From positions 36,702 through 100,701 of the forward strand of contig JAIUOW010000019.1 of NCBI GenBank assembly GCA_020161775.1: a DNA stretch of 64,000 nt, given 5' to 3'. Each line of letters starts with the position of its first letter. Within the stretch, counting starts at the first letter, position 1. The position numbers and the translations under genes were made by a program. This stretch comes from Pseudomonadota bacterium. GTDB lineage: Bacteria > Pseudomonadota > Gammaproteobacteria > Burkholderiales > Burkholderiaceae_C. The notes beneath the pieces are model-generated. The model had not been told where the DNA came from and did no database searches. It saw only the letters and a program-made list of their open reading frames with translations. Below are positions 19,558 to 28,154 of the stretch, piece after piece.

Positions 19558-20355
19558 TCAACGCTTGAGTGCCGGGGCAATGGACTTGCCGCCCTTGCCG
19601 TTCACGCCCATGTACACGCCCAGCGCAATGGTCGCATCGGACGCAAAGCCGGGGAACGGAAAACGTTGCTGGCGGTAGCAGTCGTTCAGGCGGCGCTGCA
19701 TGCCCCACAGGTCACCGCTGGACACACGGTAGGCCGGCCAGGCACCAAAGCCGTTGCCGGCACCGGGATTCCTGGTGAGGTTGGGCAGGTCCTGCAGGCG
19801 CACACGCTTGTTGTCCTCACCATGGCAGGACGCACAAGAGAAGTCGTACGGGCCGCCACGCATGTAGAACACCTTCTTGCCCACCTCGTACATGAGCTTT
19901 TCCTGCGGGTGCGACTGCGGCAGGTTGAACGCCATGTCGCGCGATTCGGCGGAAATGTAGGCGACCAGCGACTCCAGCGTCTTCTGCTCGCCCGCGCCAA
20001 AACGCGTCCTGGCGATTTCGGCAGCGTTGAAACCCTGCAGGGTCTCCATGCAGGTCAGAAGCCGCGACTCCAGGTCCTGCACGCGCTGCGTGTCGGCAAA
20101 GTAACGGGGCAACTCGACAAAGGCGCCCTTGACCACGCCTGGACCCTTGCCCAGATCGCATTTTTCGAGCGTGGCTTTCTTCGGGCCGCGGGCTTCTTTC
20201 CAGAGCGCCTCGCCCTTGGCCTCGAACAGCTCGGCGGGGTTGCCGTCCGCCAGCATGGCGCGGTACTCGGCAATGCCATCCGCGGTGCTTTTCTGCGCCG
20301 CTGCGGGAAGGGACACAACGGCCAGCGCCGCCAGCCCGATCAGGCTCCATTTCAT
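19558..20355 (-). CDS. soxA: SoxA, mono-heme type c-type cytochrome of the SoxXA complex
   Basis: The 265-aa protein has a Sec signal (MKWSLIGLAALAVVSLPAAAQ). It carries one heme motif, CASCH (Cys174-His178). The position of the N-terminal heme of diheme SoxA holds two lone cysteines (Cys66, Cys102), as in mono-heme SoxA. The active-site cysteine that ligates heme as a persulfide is Cys226 in RRLNDCYRQQRFP. SoxXA catalyses oxidative coupling of thiosulfate to the SoxY cysteine. Compare the diheme paralogue at 39176-39949. Confidence 0.95.
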   Translation of the reverse strand: MKWSLIGLAALAVVSLPAAAQKSTADGIAEYRAMLADGNPAELFEAKGEALWKEARGPKKATLEKCDLGKGPGVVKGAFVELPRYFADTQRVQDLESRLLTCMETLQGFNAAEIARTRFGAGEQKTLESLVAYISAESRDMAFNLPQSHPQEKLMYEVGKKVFYMRGGPYDFSCASCHGEDNKRVRLQDLPNLTRNPGAGNGFGAWPAYRVSSGDLWGMQRRLNDCYRQQRFPFPGFASDATIALGVYMGVNGKGGKSIAPALKR

Positions 20356-20395
20356 CGCGATCTCCTCGTTGTTGTATCGGGCGGCCTGCCCGTGA

Positions 20396-20707
20396 TCAGG
20401 CCACAACCGCTTCGTCGGTGCGCTTGTCGCCCTTGCTGTCCACCCACGTTACCACGACCTTGTCGCCCGCCTTGCCACCCTTGAAGGAGAACTGCGTGAA
20501 GGGGTTCTTGGACACCGCCGGACCCCACTGGGCGCTCATGACGGTCTTGCCGTTGTGGGTGGCGCTGATGGTCTGGATGAACCACGCCGGGATGATCTTG
20601 CCCGCGCCATCGCGGCGCTGGCCGCTTTCCATTTCGTGGCTCACAAGCACACGGACCGTGACCTTGTCCCCTTGCGCCTGGGCGCGAATTCGCATCGGAT
20701 CTGCCAT
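20396..20707 (-). CDS. soxZ: SoxZ, partner of the SoxY sulfur carrier
   Basis: The 103-aa protein (start MADPMRIRAQAQGDKVTVRVLVSHEMESGQ at the second ATG) has no signal peptide and is normally exported bound to SoxY through the SoxY Tat signal. It has the SoxZ immunoglobulin-like fold signature IPAWFIQTISATHNGKTVMSAQWGPAVSKNPF. It follows soxY by about 10 bp. Confidence 0.95.
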   Translation of the reverse strand: MADPMRIRAQAQGDKVTVRVLVSHEMESGQRRDGAGKIIPAWFIQTISATHNGKTVMSAQWGPAVSKNPFTQFSFKGGKAGDKVVVTWVDSKGDKRTDEAVVA

Positions 20708-20717
20708 GCTGTGCTCC

Positions 20718-21194
20718 TTAACCGCCGCATCCGCCAAGGGTCACCTTGACCTCTTTGACGCTGTAGAAAAACTTGTCGCCGGCCTTGGCCAGCGCATACA
20801 CATTGGACGACTGGCCCATCTTCACGTTGGTCGAGACGTTGGGGTCGGTCCCCGCGGGCACGTCGAACACTGCCGCCAGCGCGTTGGGGTTCTTTTCAAC
20901 CACAAAGGCGATCTGGGTGGTGTTGGGGATATTGCTGGTGGCACCGACGCGAACGACCGCGCCGTTTTCGGCGATCTCGGGCGCGGCCAGGATCAGGTCC
21001 TTGCTTTCGGTGGCGGCAGCGGCACCGCCCAGCGCCTTGACCGCTTCGGCCAGGGTCTTGGCTTCAAACGCGGCCTTGTTCCAGGCCGGCGCGGCCTGTG
21101 CACGCGCGGCGGCGGGCACCAGCCCGGCCGCAGCGGCCAGCCCGAGCGCCGCAGCGCCCGAACCTTTGTGCATGAATTCTCGACGTTCCATCAT
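20718..21194 (-). CDS. soxY: SoxY, sulfur-substrate carrier protein
   Basis: The 158-aa protein has a Tat signal (ERREFMHKGSGAAALGLAAAAG). It ends in the classical swinging-arm motif VTLGGCGG, whose cysteine carries the sulfur intermediates through the Sox cycle. Upstream, between soxD and soxY (21195-21292), lies TGTATGAATACA at 21223-21234, an interrupted palindrome that could be an operator or internal promoter element for soxYZAXB. Confidence 0.97.
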   Translation of the reverse strand: MMERREFMHKGSGAAALGLAAAAGLVPAAARAQAAPAWNKAAFEAKTLAEAVKALGGAAAATESKDLILAAPEIAENGAVVRVGATSNIPNTTQIAFVVEKNPNALAAVFDVPAGTDPNVSTNVKMGQSSNVYALAKAGDKFFYSVKEVKVTLGGCGG

Positions 21195-21292
21195 GGGACT
21201 CCTTCAGATTGACGAACCGGATTGTATGAATACACAGCATCGGGCGGAATGGGCATTACCCTGCGTCCCTTTGTTGTATGGGGATGATGCTG

Positions 21293-22378
21293 TCATGGCG
21301 TGGCCCCCTGGGCCAGCCACCGGGCCACGCGCTGCGCGTCAGCTTCGCTGATGGACTGGGCTGGCATCGGGATGCTGCCCCACACACCCTGCCCTCCAGC
21401 GCGGATTTTGCCGGCCAGATAGGCCGCGGCATCGGCCTGCGCCTTGTATTTTCCAGCGACCTCACGCCAGGACGGCCCCACCAGCTTGCTGTCCGCGGCG
21501 TGGCAGGCCACGCACACGTTCTTTTGCAGAAGCGGCATCACGTCGCCCGAGCGCAAGGCGCCCTCTGCGCCCGCGGGTGCCGCCGCTGGAACGGACACCG
21601 TTGCTGCCTGGGGGGCGGCAGCAGCCACCGTGGCGGCGCCGCGCGTGGGGCCAATGCCGCGCGTCTGGTCGGCCAGGTTGCCATGGGCATTGCGCGCGTG
21701 GTCAGGAATCAGGCTGGCCACGCGCGGCTCGGTGCGGCAATTGCGCATGCAGGCCGACCCCTGGACGTCGGGTTTGCGCGTGCCGCCGAATTCATTGCCC
21801 GGCCACATGCCATGCGCCGTGGTGATGCCGTTGCGGTTGGGCATGCGCTTTTGAACGTCGGCCATGTTGGCCTGGGACAGCGTGAAGTCGTCCGGCACCA
21901 CATTGCCCAGGTTGAGCATGTAGGCGAGCACGGCGTAAATATCGTCCGCCGCCAGCGACTTGGGGGCCGTCCAGGGCATGGCGCGGTTGATGTAGTCCCA
22001 CAGCGTGGACAGCTGCGAGGCTTTCATCATCATGGTGCGCGACGGCGTGTTGGTGCCCAGCTGGAGGCTGGCCACGCGCCCCGTCTGCACGTCTTTGGCC
22101 GTCGTATGGCCGATCAGCGGCGTGAAAACATCATTGCTTTCACCGAAGGCGCCATGGCAGGACGCACATTGCGCCTCCCACACCTGTTCGCCGCGCCGCA
22201 CGCTGCCCTGCCCCGGCGGCAGGCCCTTGAAATCCGGGCGCACGTCGATGTCCCAGGCTTTCACCTCGGCTGGCGTGGCGGCGCGCCCGACGCCGTCGTA
22301 GCGGGGTGCCTGGGCCACCGCCAGCGTGGTGGCCAGCGCCATGGCCAGCGTCAAGGCGAGCTTAGGAAAGCTGCACAT
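21293..22378 (-). CDS. soxD: SoxD, diheme c-type cytochrome of sulfane dehydrogenase
   Basis: The 361-aa periplasmic protein has a Sec signal (ALTLAMALATTLAVAQ) and two heme motifs, CASCH near residue 72 and CVACH near residue 293, separated by an Ala/Pro linker. SoxD takes electrons from the SoxC molybdenum centre while the sulfane sulfur on SoxY is oxidised. The gene overlaps the end of soxC by 17 bp, showing tight coupling. SoxCD presence implies full thiosulfate oxidation to sulfate without sulfur globules. Confidence 0.94.
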   Translation of the reverse strand: MCSFPKLALTLAMALATTLAVAQAPRYDGVGRAATPAEVKAWDIDVRPDFKGLPPGQGSVRRGEQVWEAQCASCHGAFGESNDVFTPLIGHTTAKDVQTGRVASLQLGTNTPSRTMMMKASQLSTLWDYINRAMPWTAPKSLAADDIYAVLAYMLNLGNVVPDDFTLSQANMADVQKRMPNRNGITTAHGMWPGNEFGGTRKPDVQGSACMRNCRTEPRVASLIPDHARNAHGNLADQTRGIGPTRGAATVAAAAPQAATVSVPAAAPAGAEGALRSGDVMPLLQKNVCVACHAADSKLVGPSWREVAGKYKAQADAAAYLAGKIRAGGQGVWGSIPMPAQSISEADAQRVARWLAQGATP

Positions 22379-23699
22379 TGCGCACCTCGCCGCTTTCTTC
22401 CACCAGCCAGGTCTGGATGGCGTTGTTGTGATAGATGTTGCGCGTGCCGCGCACCCGGCGCAGTTCGGCGTAGGTCGGCTGGATGTGGCCTGTTTCGTCG
22501 GTGGCGCGGCTCATCAGCAAGGCGGGCTTGCCGTCCCAGGCCCAGTCGCAGTTGAAGCGTGTCAGGCACTTGGACAGCACCGGGCCTTCCAGGCGCGCGG
22601 GCTTCCAGTTGCGCCCGCCGTCGGCGGACACATCCACCCGGCGCACCTTGCCACGGCCGCTCCAGGCCAGGCCGGTGATGTTGGTAAAGCCCTTGTCCAG
22701 CAGCATCTGGCCGCCGCTGGGCGAGGTGATGACGCTTTTGACTTCCTGGATGCTGGTGTACTGGCGATGCATGCCATCGGGCATGAGGTCCATGTAATGG
22801 ATGGATTCGTCCTTCGTGCCGTAGGCCATGTCGCCCAGCTCGATGCGCCGCAGGTACTTGACCCAGCTCACGCCCTGCACGCCTGGCACCACCAGGCGCA
22901 GCGGGTAGCCGTTCTCGGGCCGCAGCATCTCGCCGTTCTGGCCATAGGCAACCAGGACTTCGCCACTCATGACCAGGCTCATGGGGATGGTGCGCGTCAT
23001 GCCTGAGCCGTCGGCGCCCTCGGCCAGCACGAATTTGCCGCGCTTGAGGTCGGCGCCACACATCTCCAGCAGCGTGCGCAGCGGCACGCCGGTGAACTCG
23101 CTGCATGAAATCATGCCGTGCGTGTACTGCACCGTGGGCACCGCCACGTTGCCCCACTCCATGCCGGTATTGGCACCGCATTCAATGAAATGCATGCGGC
23201 TGACCGGCGGCAGGCGCATGAGCTCGTCCATGGTGAAGACCATGGGCCGCTTGAGCATCTTTTCATCACTGCCGTTGAGCATGAGCCGGTGCTGGCTGGG
23301 ATCGATGTCCCACCAGCCTTGGTGGTGCCGCTCAAAGTGCAGCCCGCTGGGCGTGATGATGCCGAACAGCCCCTGCAGCGGGCAGAAGCTCACGCTGGAC
23401 TGGCTGACCCGCGTGAGGCCCGGGCTTTCGCGGCGCTGAAGGTTCTTCTCCCACACGCTGGGCACGCCATAGCCACGCGCAGCCACGGCCTGGCCCAGCG
23501 ACTTGCTGTGGCCGGGCAGGTTCAGGATGGCGGGATCGCCCGCGGCGGCCGGTGCAGGCGCCGTCTGCGCCGCTACCGCACCTGCCGCCGACGCCAGCGC
23601 CGCGGCCAGGAAACTGCGACGGCCCGCGTACACATCACGGATCTGCTCGCGGTTGAGGAAGTTTTCCGGCGCGCGCCGGACAAAGCGGTTGAATCCCAT
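22362..23699 (-). CDS. soxC: SoxC, molybdenum subunit of sulfane dehydrogenase
   Basis: The 445-aa sulfite-oxidase-family protein has a Tat signal (GRRSFLAAALASAAGAVAAQ) some 25 residues in. The molybdenum-ligating cysteine is in MHFIECGANTGMEWGN. A C-terminal dimerisation domain follows (KVRRVDVSADGGRNWKPARLEGP). With SoxD it oxidises SoxY-bound sulfane sulfur. It begins 2 bp after the ArsR-type regulator gene and overlaps soxD. Confidence 0.94.
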   Translation of the reverse strand: MGFNRFVRRAPENFLNREQIRDVYAGRRSFLAAALASAAGAVAAQTAPAPAAAGDPAILNLPGHSKSLGQAVAARGYGVPSVWEKNLQRRESPGLTRVSQSSVSFCPLQGLFGIITPSGLHFERHHQGWWDIDPSQHRLMLNGSDEKMLKRPMVFTMDELMRLPPVSRMHFIECGANTGMEWGNVAVPTVQYTHGMISCSEFTGVPLRTLLEMCGADLKRGKFVLAEGADGSGMTRTIPMSLVMSGEVLVAYGQNGEMLRPENGYPLRLVVPGVQGVSWVKYLRRIELGDMAYGTKDESIHYMDLMPDGMHRQYTSIQEVKSVITSPSGGQMLLDKGFTNITGLAWSGRGKVRRVDVSADGGRNWKPARLEGPVLSKCLTRFNCDWAWDGKPALLMSRATDETGHIQPTYAELRRVRGTRNIYHNNAIQTWLVEESGEVRNVQLS

Positions 23700-23701
23700 G
23701 G

Positions 23702-24076
23702 TCAGGCCACCGCCTTTCCCAGCAGCCGCTCGGACGGCGGCAGCTGCAAGGGCTCATCCACCTCGATGGCGATCTGCGTGCAGACCGCCCGGCACAGCGT
23801 GACAGCCTTTTCGCTCTGCACCCGGTAGATGACCTGGGTGCCGTCCTTTCGCTTGGCCAGCACACCGCTGCGGTACAGCACGTTCAGGTGCTGCGACAGG
23901 TTGGGCTGGGTGGTGTCGATCTTTTCCAGCAGCTGCGTCACGGAGCGCTCGCCGTCGCACAGGGCGCTCAGGATGCGCAGGCGCATGGGCGTTGCCAGCA
24001 CGCCAAACAGTTCAGCCGCCAGCTCGAACACGCGGCCGGAGCCGGCATCTTCATCGGCGTGGATCATGGGTTCCAT
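23702..24076 (-). CDS. soxR: ArsR-family regulator of the sox operon (SoxR/BigR-like)
   Basis: The 124-aa ArsR/SmtB winged-helix protein has the recognition helix region TTQPNLSQHLNVLYRSGVL. Cysteines lie at positions 40 (LCDGERS), 95 and 99 (LCRAVC). Cys40 and one of the later cysteines are placed much as in BigR/SqrR persulfide sensors, so thiol-based sensing of sulfide or polysulfide is likely, as described for SoxR of other sulfur oxidisers. As the first gene of the sox operon it probably autorepresses. Confidence 0.8.
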   Translation of the reverse strand: MEPMIHADEDAGSGRVFELAAELFGVLATPMRLRILSALCDGERSVTQLLEKIDTTQPNLSQHLNVLYRSGVLAKRKDGTQVIYRVQSEKAVTLCRAVCTQIAIEVDEPLQLPPSERLLGKAVA

Positions 24077-24114
24077 TTCGTCTATGCAAATATAAGCAAT
24101 GACGAATATTAAAA
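24077..24114 (-). promoter_or_regulatory. AT-rich promoter/operator region of the sox operon
   Basis: Between the prpE terminator and the regulator start lies a strongly AT-rich stretch, unusual for this GC-rich region. Two ATAT half-sites in inverted order lie about 12 bp apart (around 24086-24110). This is the natural place for the sox promoter and the ArsR-family operator. Exact -10 and -35 boxes are not certain. Confidence 0.5.
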
Positions 24115-24141
24115 GTACCGAGGCGTCTCACGCCTCGGTAC
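24115..24141 (-). terminator. Intrinsic terminator of prpE or upstream boundary of the sox operon
   Basis: A perfect 11-bp stem (GTACCGAGGCG with CGCCTCGGTAC) and a 5-base loop lie 10 bp past the prpE stop. On the minus strand the stem is followed by TTTTAATATT. It should end prpE transcription and insulate the sox operon, whose promoter lies directly downstream. Confidence 0.85.
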
Positions 24142-24151
24142 ATACCCGCAC

Positions 24152-26047
24152 TCAGCCCACCAGCAGGTCGCGTATCTGCTGCAGCGCGGCCGGGTCCTCG
24201 ATGGTGGTGAGGTCGCCGGCGTCGCGGCCCTCGCACACCGCCTGAATGGCGCGGCGCAGCAGCTTGCCGCTGCGCGTCTTGGGCAACACGGACACGAAGC
24301 GCACGCGCGCGGGGCGCGCCACGGCACCCAGCTGTTCGTCCACCACCTTCATGATGGAGCCTTCCAATGCAAGCCTGGCCACGTCATCCGTGAGCGCGGA
24401 TGCATCCTTGGGCACCACGAAGGCCATGGCCACCTGGCCCTTGAGCGCGTCGGCCACGCCCACCACGGCCACCTCGGCCACGTTGGGGTGGCTTGAGATG
24501 CTTTCCTCGATCTCACGCGTGCCCAGGCGGTGGCCGGCGACGTTGATCACATCGTCGGTGCGGCCCAGGATGTAGTAATAGCCATCCTTGTCACGGATGC
24601 CCCAGTCAAAGGTGGAATACACCAGCTTGCCCGGAATGCTCTTCCAGTAGGTGTTGACGAAGCGCGCGTCGTCCTTCCACACGGTCTGCATGAAGCCTGG
24701 CGGGGTCGGCCCCTCAATGACAACCACACCTTTCTGGTCAGGCGCCGTGAGCTCCTCGCCGGTGCTTTCGTGCAGCAGCTTCACGTTGTAGCCATACATC
24801 GGCACGCCGGGGCTGCCGAACTTGCTCGGCTTTTTCTCGATGCCGTTGGCAATGGTCAGGATGGGCCAGCCGCTTTCGGTCTGCCAGTAGTTGTCGATGA
24901 TGGGCACGCCCAGGGCGTCGCTGATCCAGCGCGCCGTGGGTTCGTCCAGCGGCTCGCCCGCCAGGAACAGCGCACGCAGGCTGGACAGGTCATATTTTTT
25001 CAGGAAGGCCGGGTCCTGCTTTTTCAGCACGCGCACGGCCGTGGGCGCGCTGAACATCGAGGTGACCTTGTACTTCTCCACCAGGCTCCACCAGATGCCC
25101 GCGTCGGGGCGGATGGGCAGGCCCTCGTACATGATGGTGGCCATGCCCGCGATCAGCGGGCCATAGACGATGTAGCTGTGCCCCACCACCCAGCCGATGT
25201 CGCTGGTGGAGAAGTACGTTTCGCCCGGCTGGCCCATGAAGATGTGCTTCATGCTCGCGGCCAGCGCCACCGCGTAGCCGCCGGTGTCGCGCTGCACGCC
25301 CTTGGGCCGGCCCGTGGTGCCGCTGGTGTAGATCGTGTAGCTGATGTCGGTGCTGTCCAGCCATTCGCAGGGCACCTGTGCGCCCTGGTGCAGCTCGCTC
25401 AGGCCCAGCCAGGAATGGTCGCGCCCGGCCTGCATGGTCATGGGCGCCAGGCCACGGTTGACCATGATCACGGCATCGGGCTTGTGGCTGGACAGGCGGA
25501 TGGCTTCGTCCAGCAGGGGCTTGTATTCCACCACCTTGCCGCCACGCGAGCCGGCGTCAGCACTGACGATGAGCTTGGGCGCGGCGTCCTCGATGCGCGA
25601 GGCCAGCGACACACTGGCAAACCCGCCAAACACCACCGAATGGATGGCCCCGATGCGCGCGCAGGCCAGCATGACAAACGCCGCCTCGGCAATCATGGGC
25701 ATGTAGATCAGCACGCGGTCGCCCTTTTGCACGCCCAGGCCCTTGAGCATGGCGGCGGCGCGCTGCACTTCGGTGTGCAGTTCGCCAAAGGTGTAGGTTT
25801 TTTCCTGGTTCGTCTCGGTGGACACATAGATCAGCGCGGCCTGATCGGCACGGTCTTTCAGGTGGCGATCCACCGCGTTGTGGCACAGGTTGGTGGTGCC
25901 GCCCTTGAACCAGTGCGCAAACGGCGGGTTGCTCCAGTCGCAGATCTGCCGGGGCGGCACTTGCCAGTCGATCAGCTTGGCCTGCTCCGCCCAGAAGGCC
26001 TCGGGGTTGTCCAGCGACTGGCGGTGAAAGTCTGCAAATGGGGTCAT
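24152..26047 (-). CDS. prpE: Propionyl-CoA synthetase (acetyl-CoA synthetase family)
   Basis: The 631-aa ANL-superfamily enzyme activates propionate (or acetate) to the acyl-CoA through an acyl-AMP. It has the ATP motif YTIYTSGTTGRPKGVQRDTGGYAVAL, the A5-type IDNYWQTESGWPI, the hinge GRTDDVINVAGHRLGTREIEE and the acetylatable lysine in LPKTRSGKLLRR. The QRDTGG pattern and ~630-aa length fit PrpE rather than Acs. It is a single gene with its own terminator; no prpBCD genes are next to it. Confidence 0.9.
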   Translation of the reverse strand: MTPFADFHRQSLDNPEAFWAEQAKLIDWQVPPRQICDWSNPPFAHWFKGGTTNLCHNAVDRHLKDRADQAALIYVSTETNQEKTYTFGELHTEVQRAAAMLKGLGVQKGDRVLIYMPMIAEAAFVMLACARIGAIHSVVFGGFASVSLASRIEDAAPKLIVSADAGSRGGKVVEYKPLLDEAIRLSSHKPDAVIMVNRGLAPMTMQAGRDHSWLGLSELHQGAQVPCEWLDSTDISYTIYTSGTTGRPKGVQRDTGGYAVALAASMKHIFMGQPGETYFSTSDIGWVVGHSYIVYGPLIAGMATIMYEGLPIRPDAGIWWSLVEKYKVTSMFSAPTAVRVLKKQDPAFLKKYDLSSLRALFLAGEPLDEPTARWISDALGVPIIDNYWQTESGWPILTIANGIEKKPSKFGSPGVPMYGYNVKLLHESTGEELTAPDQKGVVVIEGPTPPGFMQTVWKDDARFVNTYWKSIPGKLVYSTFDWGIRDKDGYYYILGRTDDVINVAGHRLGTREIEESISSHPNVAEVAVVGVADALKGQVAMAFVVPKDASALTDDVARLALEGSIMKVVDEQLGAVARPARVRFVSVLPKTRSGKLLRRAIQAVCEGRDAGDLTTIEDPAALQQIRDLLVG

Positions 26048-26081
26048 GCCTGAGTCTCCGTTACGTGCTTGAGCGATCTGA

Positions 26082-26097
26082 ATTCATAATTATTCAT
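26082..26097. promoter_or_regulatory. Direct repeat in the prpE upstream region
   Basis: ATTCAT occurs at 26082-26087 and again at 26092-26097, exactly 10 bp apart, inside a short AT-rich patch 35-50 bp upstream of the prpE start. One-turn spacing of a repeated hexamer suggests a protein binding site or a promoter region. The regulator is not identified. Confidence 0.35.
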
Positions 26098-26148
26098 GAT
26101 GGTCTTGCGGGAAACTGACTCGAACCGTCCTGTCCTGCGGCCGATGCG

Positions 26149-26757
26149 CTACTTGATCAACCCCTGTACAGGCTTGAACTCCGGATGCTCCGCGGTGCGC
26201 AGCCATTCAAAAGCCACCATCTCGGTCGTCACCAGTTCGGCGCCTGCCCCGGCCAGCCGGTCAAAGGCTGCATCGCGGTTGCGCTCGGTGCGTGAACCGC
26301 AGGCGTCGGTCACCACCCACACCTCAAACTCTTCCTGCAGCAGATCCAGCGCCGTCTGCAGCAGGCACACATGGGCTTCGCAGCCCGCGATCACGATGGT
26401 GTTGCGCCCCGGCTCCTGCTGCGGTTGCGGCTTCTGCAGGTGTTTTGGCAGGCTGCGGGCGTTGCCGCCCTGCTGTGGGCGCGCCGGTGGGCGCAGCCAG
26501 TCGGCCAGGCCGTCGGCCACCGCGCTGAAATGCATCTTGGCAAGGGTGCGGCTGCACAGGGCGCGCACGGCGGCGTCGTTGGGACCGAGCTTGTCGGGGT
26601 TCTGCTCGGTGCCCCAGGCGGGCACTTGCAGCATCCGCGCCATCTGGCCCAGCCGCACGGCATTGGCCAGGACCAGCGGGCCTTCATGAATCGCAGGCAT
26701 CAGGCGGGCCTGGTAGTCAACCAGAACCAGTTGGGAATCGTCGGCGTCCAGCAGCAT
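26149..26757 (-). CDS. Isochorismatase-fold cysteine hydrolase (YcaC-like)
   Basis: The ATG at 26757 is preceded by GAAGGAGA. The ~202-aa protein has the family triad: Asp in QLVLVDYQARLM, Lys in EQNPDKLGPND, and Cys in IAGCEAHVCLLQTALDL. Such enzymes hydrolyse amide or ester bonds of small metabolites; the substrate cannot be told from sequence. An Arg/Pro/Gln-rich insertion (LRPPARPQQGGNARSL) interrupts the middle of the domain and is unusual. Confidence 0.85.
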   Translation of the reverse strand: MLLDADDSQLVLVDYQARLMPAIHEGPLVLANAVRLGQMARMLQVPAWGTEQNPDKLGPNDAAVRALCSRTLAKMHFSAVADGLADWLRPPARPQQGGNARSLPKHLQKPQPQQEPGRNTIVIAGCEAHVCLLQTALDLLQEEFEVWVVTDACGSRTERNRDAAFDRLAGAGAELVTTEMVAFEWLRTAEHPEFKPVQGLIK

Positions 26758-26807
26758 GGGTCTCCTTCGGGATGGCCCCAATTATTCCCTGCCCCGCACG
26801 GCCCGGC

Positions 26808-26843
26808 GATACGGCCGGTGATACGGCCAGCAATACGGCCGGC
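26808..26843. repeat. Three 12-bp tandem repeats
   Basis: The unit GATACGGCCGGT occurs three times with two or three changes, then decays. It lies in the short gap between the isochorismatase-like and GGDEF-like genes, downstream of the latter's stop. It is probably a slippage product. No function is apparent. Confidence 0.7.
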
Positions 26844-26852
26844 GATGCCTTG

Positions 26853-28067
26853 TCAGCGCGACGCGGCCATCGACGGCATGCGCTGCAGCGGCGCGGGCAC
26901 CGTGGGCGGCAATGACGTCAGTGGTGCCAGCGGCGCCAGAGGCGCGGGCCGCGAATGACGTTCGCGCTCCCGCGTCAGGTAGCGCTCATGCTCGGCCTGG
27001 TGCTGGATGCGTTCCTGCACCTGGCTGCGCTGGGTGAAATACGCCTGGCGCAGGCCGTCCGGCTCGCAGTCCAGTTGCGCCACCGAGAAATGGGGGACCA
27101 TGACGATCTCGCTGTCGCCCGCGTCGTATTCGATGCAGCCCGGCCGGCCCAGCACGCGGTCAATGGTTTGGCAGGCCTTGTCGCGCGGCACGCCGGGCAG
27201 CAGCAGCGTGAATTCAGCGGGGGCGGTGCGCGCCACCACGCCGCGCTCACCAGCGATCGCGTTGAGCTTGCGAACCAGCCGGGCCATGACCTTGCGGCTG
27301 GTCTGGCGGCCGTAGATGGTGCGCACCTCCTGCAGGTCGGCGCAATCCATCACCACCAGCGTGGCGGGCTTGTGGTCGGCGGCGCAGGCGTGCAGTGCCT
27401 CGGTGCCGCGCGCCAGCAGGCCGTCCAGGTTGTACAGGCCGGTGGATGCGTCCACCTGGCTGCGTTCAATGGCTTCGTCGGCCCGGCGCATGGCCACGCC
27501 AAAGCGCATGGCCACCCCGACCGGAAAGATCGCCAGAAAGCCCAGCGGTGCCGCCAGTTGCGCCCAGTCGGCGCCGTTTTGCCAGGCCGCCGCGGCAAAG
27601 GCCGCCATGGCCGCACCCACCAGCCCCACGCCCCAGGCGGGTTTGAGCATGAAAGCGTAGTACAGCGTCGTGATGGACAGCCAGAAAAAGAACATGCCGC
27701 CGCCGGTATCCGGCGCCACGTGGATGTGGGTGTTCAGAATGTAGGAGCCCGCCACCAGCGCCAGGCCGCGCAGGAACATCTCCACCTGGTAGTGGGCCGG
27801 CCGCAGGTCGCAGCACTTGGCGATCAGCGCGGCGTAGGCCACGAACAGCCACAGCGCCGGCTCGGTGGACTGCACGGCAGCGGCCAGCCAGGCGGTGTAC
27901 AGGGCGATCGAGCCGGCAACGCAGGGCTCCAGCCGGCGCATGGTGCAGGTGATCCAGTCGTGGCGAAAGGCATGCGGCACCCGGTCCGGGCCGGCATGGC
28001 GGCTGGGGGCGGCCCCTTCACCGGTGTTCGTTGCCTTGTTCGTGTCCGTGTTCGTGTTCGTGCTCAT
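26853..28067 (-). CDS. Membrane protein with degenerate GGDEF domain
   Basis: The 404-aa protein has a low-complexity Thr/Asn N-terminus, about six membrane segments between residues 50 and 195 (for example LWLFVAYAALIAKC and WGVGLVGAAMAAFAAAAW), and a diguanylate-cyclase-like domain starting DASTGLYNLDGLLARG. Where an active enzyme has GGDEF this one has APAEF in ARTAPAEFTLLLPG. It is therefore probably not a diguanylate cyclase, but could bind a nucleotide or a partner. The Pro/Leu/Ala-rich C-terminus looks disordered. Confidence 0.8.
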   Translation of the reverse strand: MSTNTNTDTNKATNTGEGAAPSRHAGPDRVPHAFRHDWITCTMRRLEPCVAGSIALYTAWLAAAVQSTEPALWLFVAYAALIAKCCDLRPAHYQVEMFLRGLALVAGSYILNTHIHVAPDTGGGMFFFWLSITTLYYAFMLKPAWGVGLVGAAMAAFAAAAWQNGADWAQLAAPLGFLAIFPVGVAMRFGVAMRRADEAIERSQVDASTGLYNLDGLLARGTEALHACAADHKPATLVVMDCADLQEVRTIYGRQTSRKVMARLVRKLNAIAGERGVVARTAPAEFTLLLPGVPRDKACQTIDRVLGRPGCIEYDAGDSEIVMVPHFSVAQLDCEPDGLRQAYFTQRSQVQERIQHQAEHERYLTRERERHSRPAPLAPLAPLTSLPPTVPAPLQRMPSMAASR

Positions 28068-28154
28068 GATGTCAACCCCATGGGCACGATGAGCCGCGCC
28101 CCGGACTCATCAGACCAGTTCCACGCTCGCGCGCCTTAAGGCGTTGGTCGGCCA

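Noticed and set aside
24530-26053. Plus-strand open frame of 507 codons
   Set aside because: It is antisense to prpE, with no recognisable domain.
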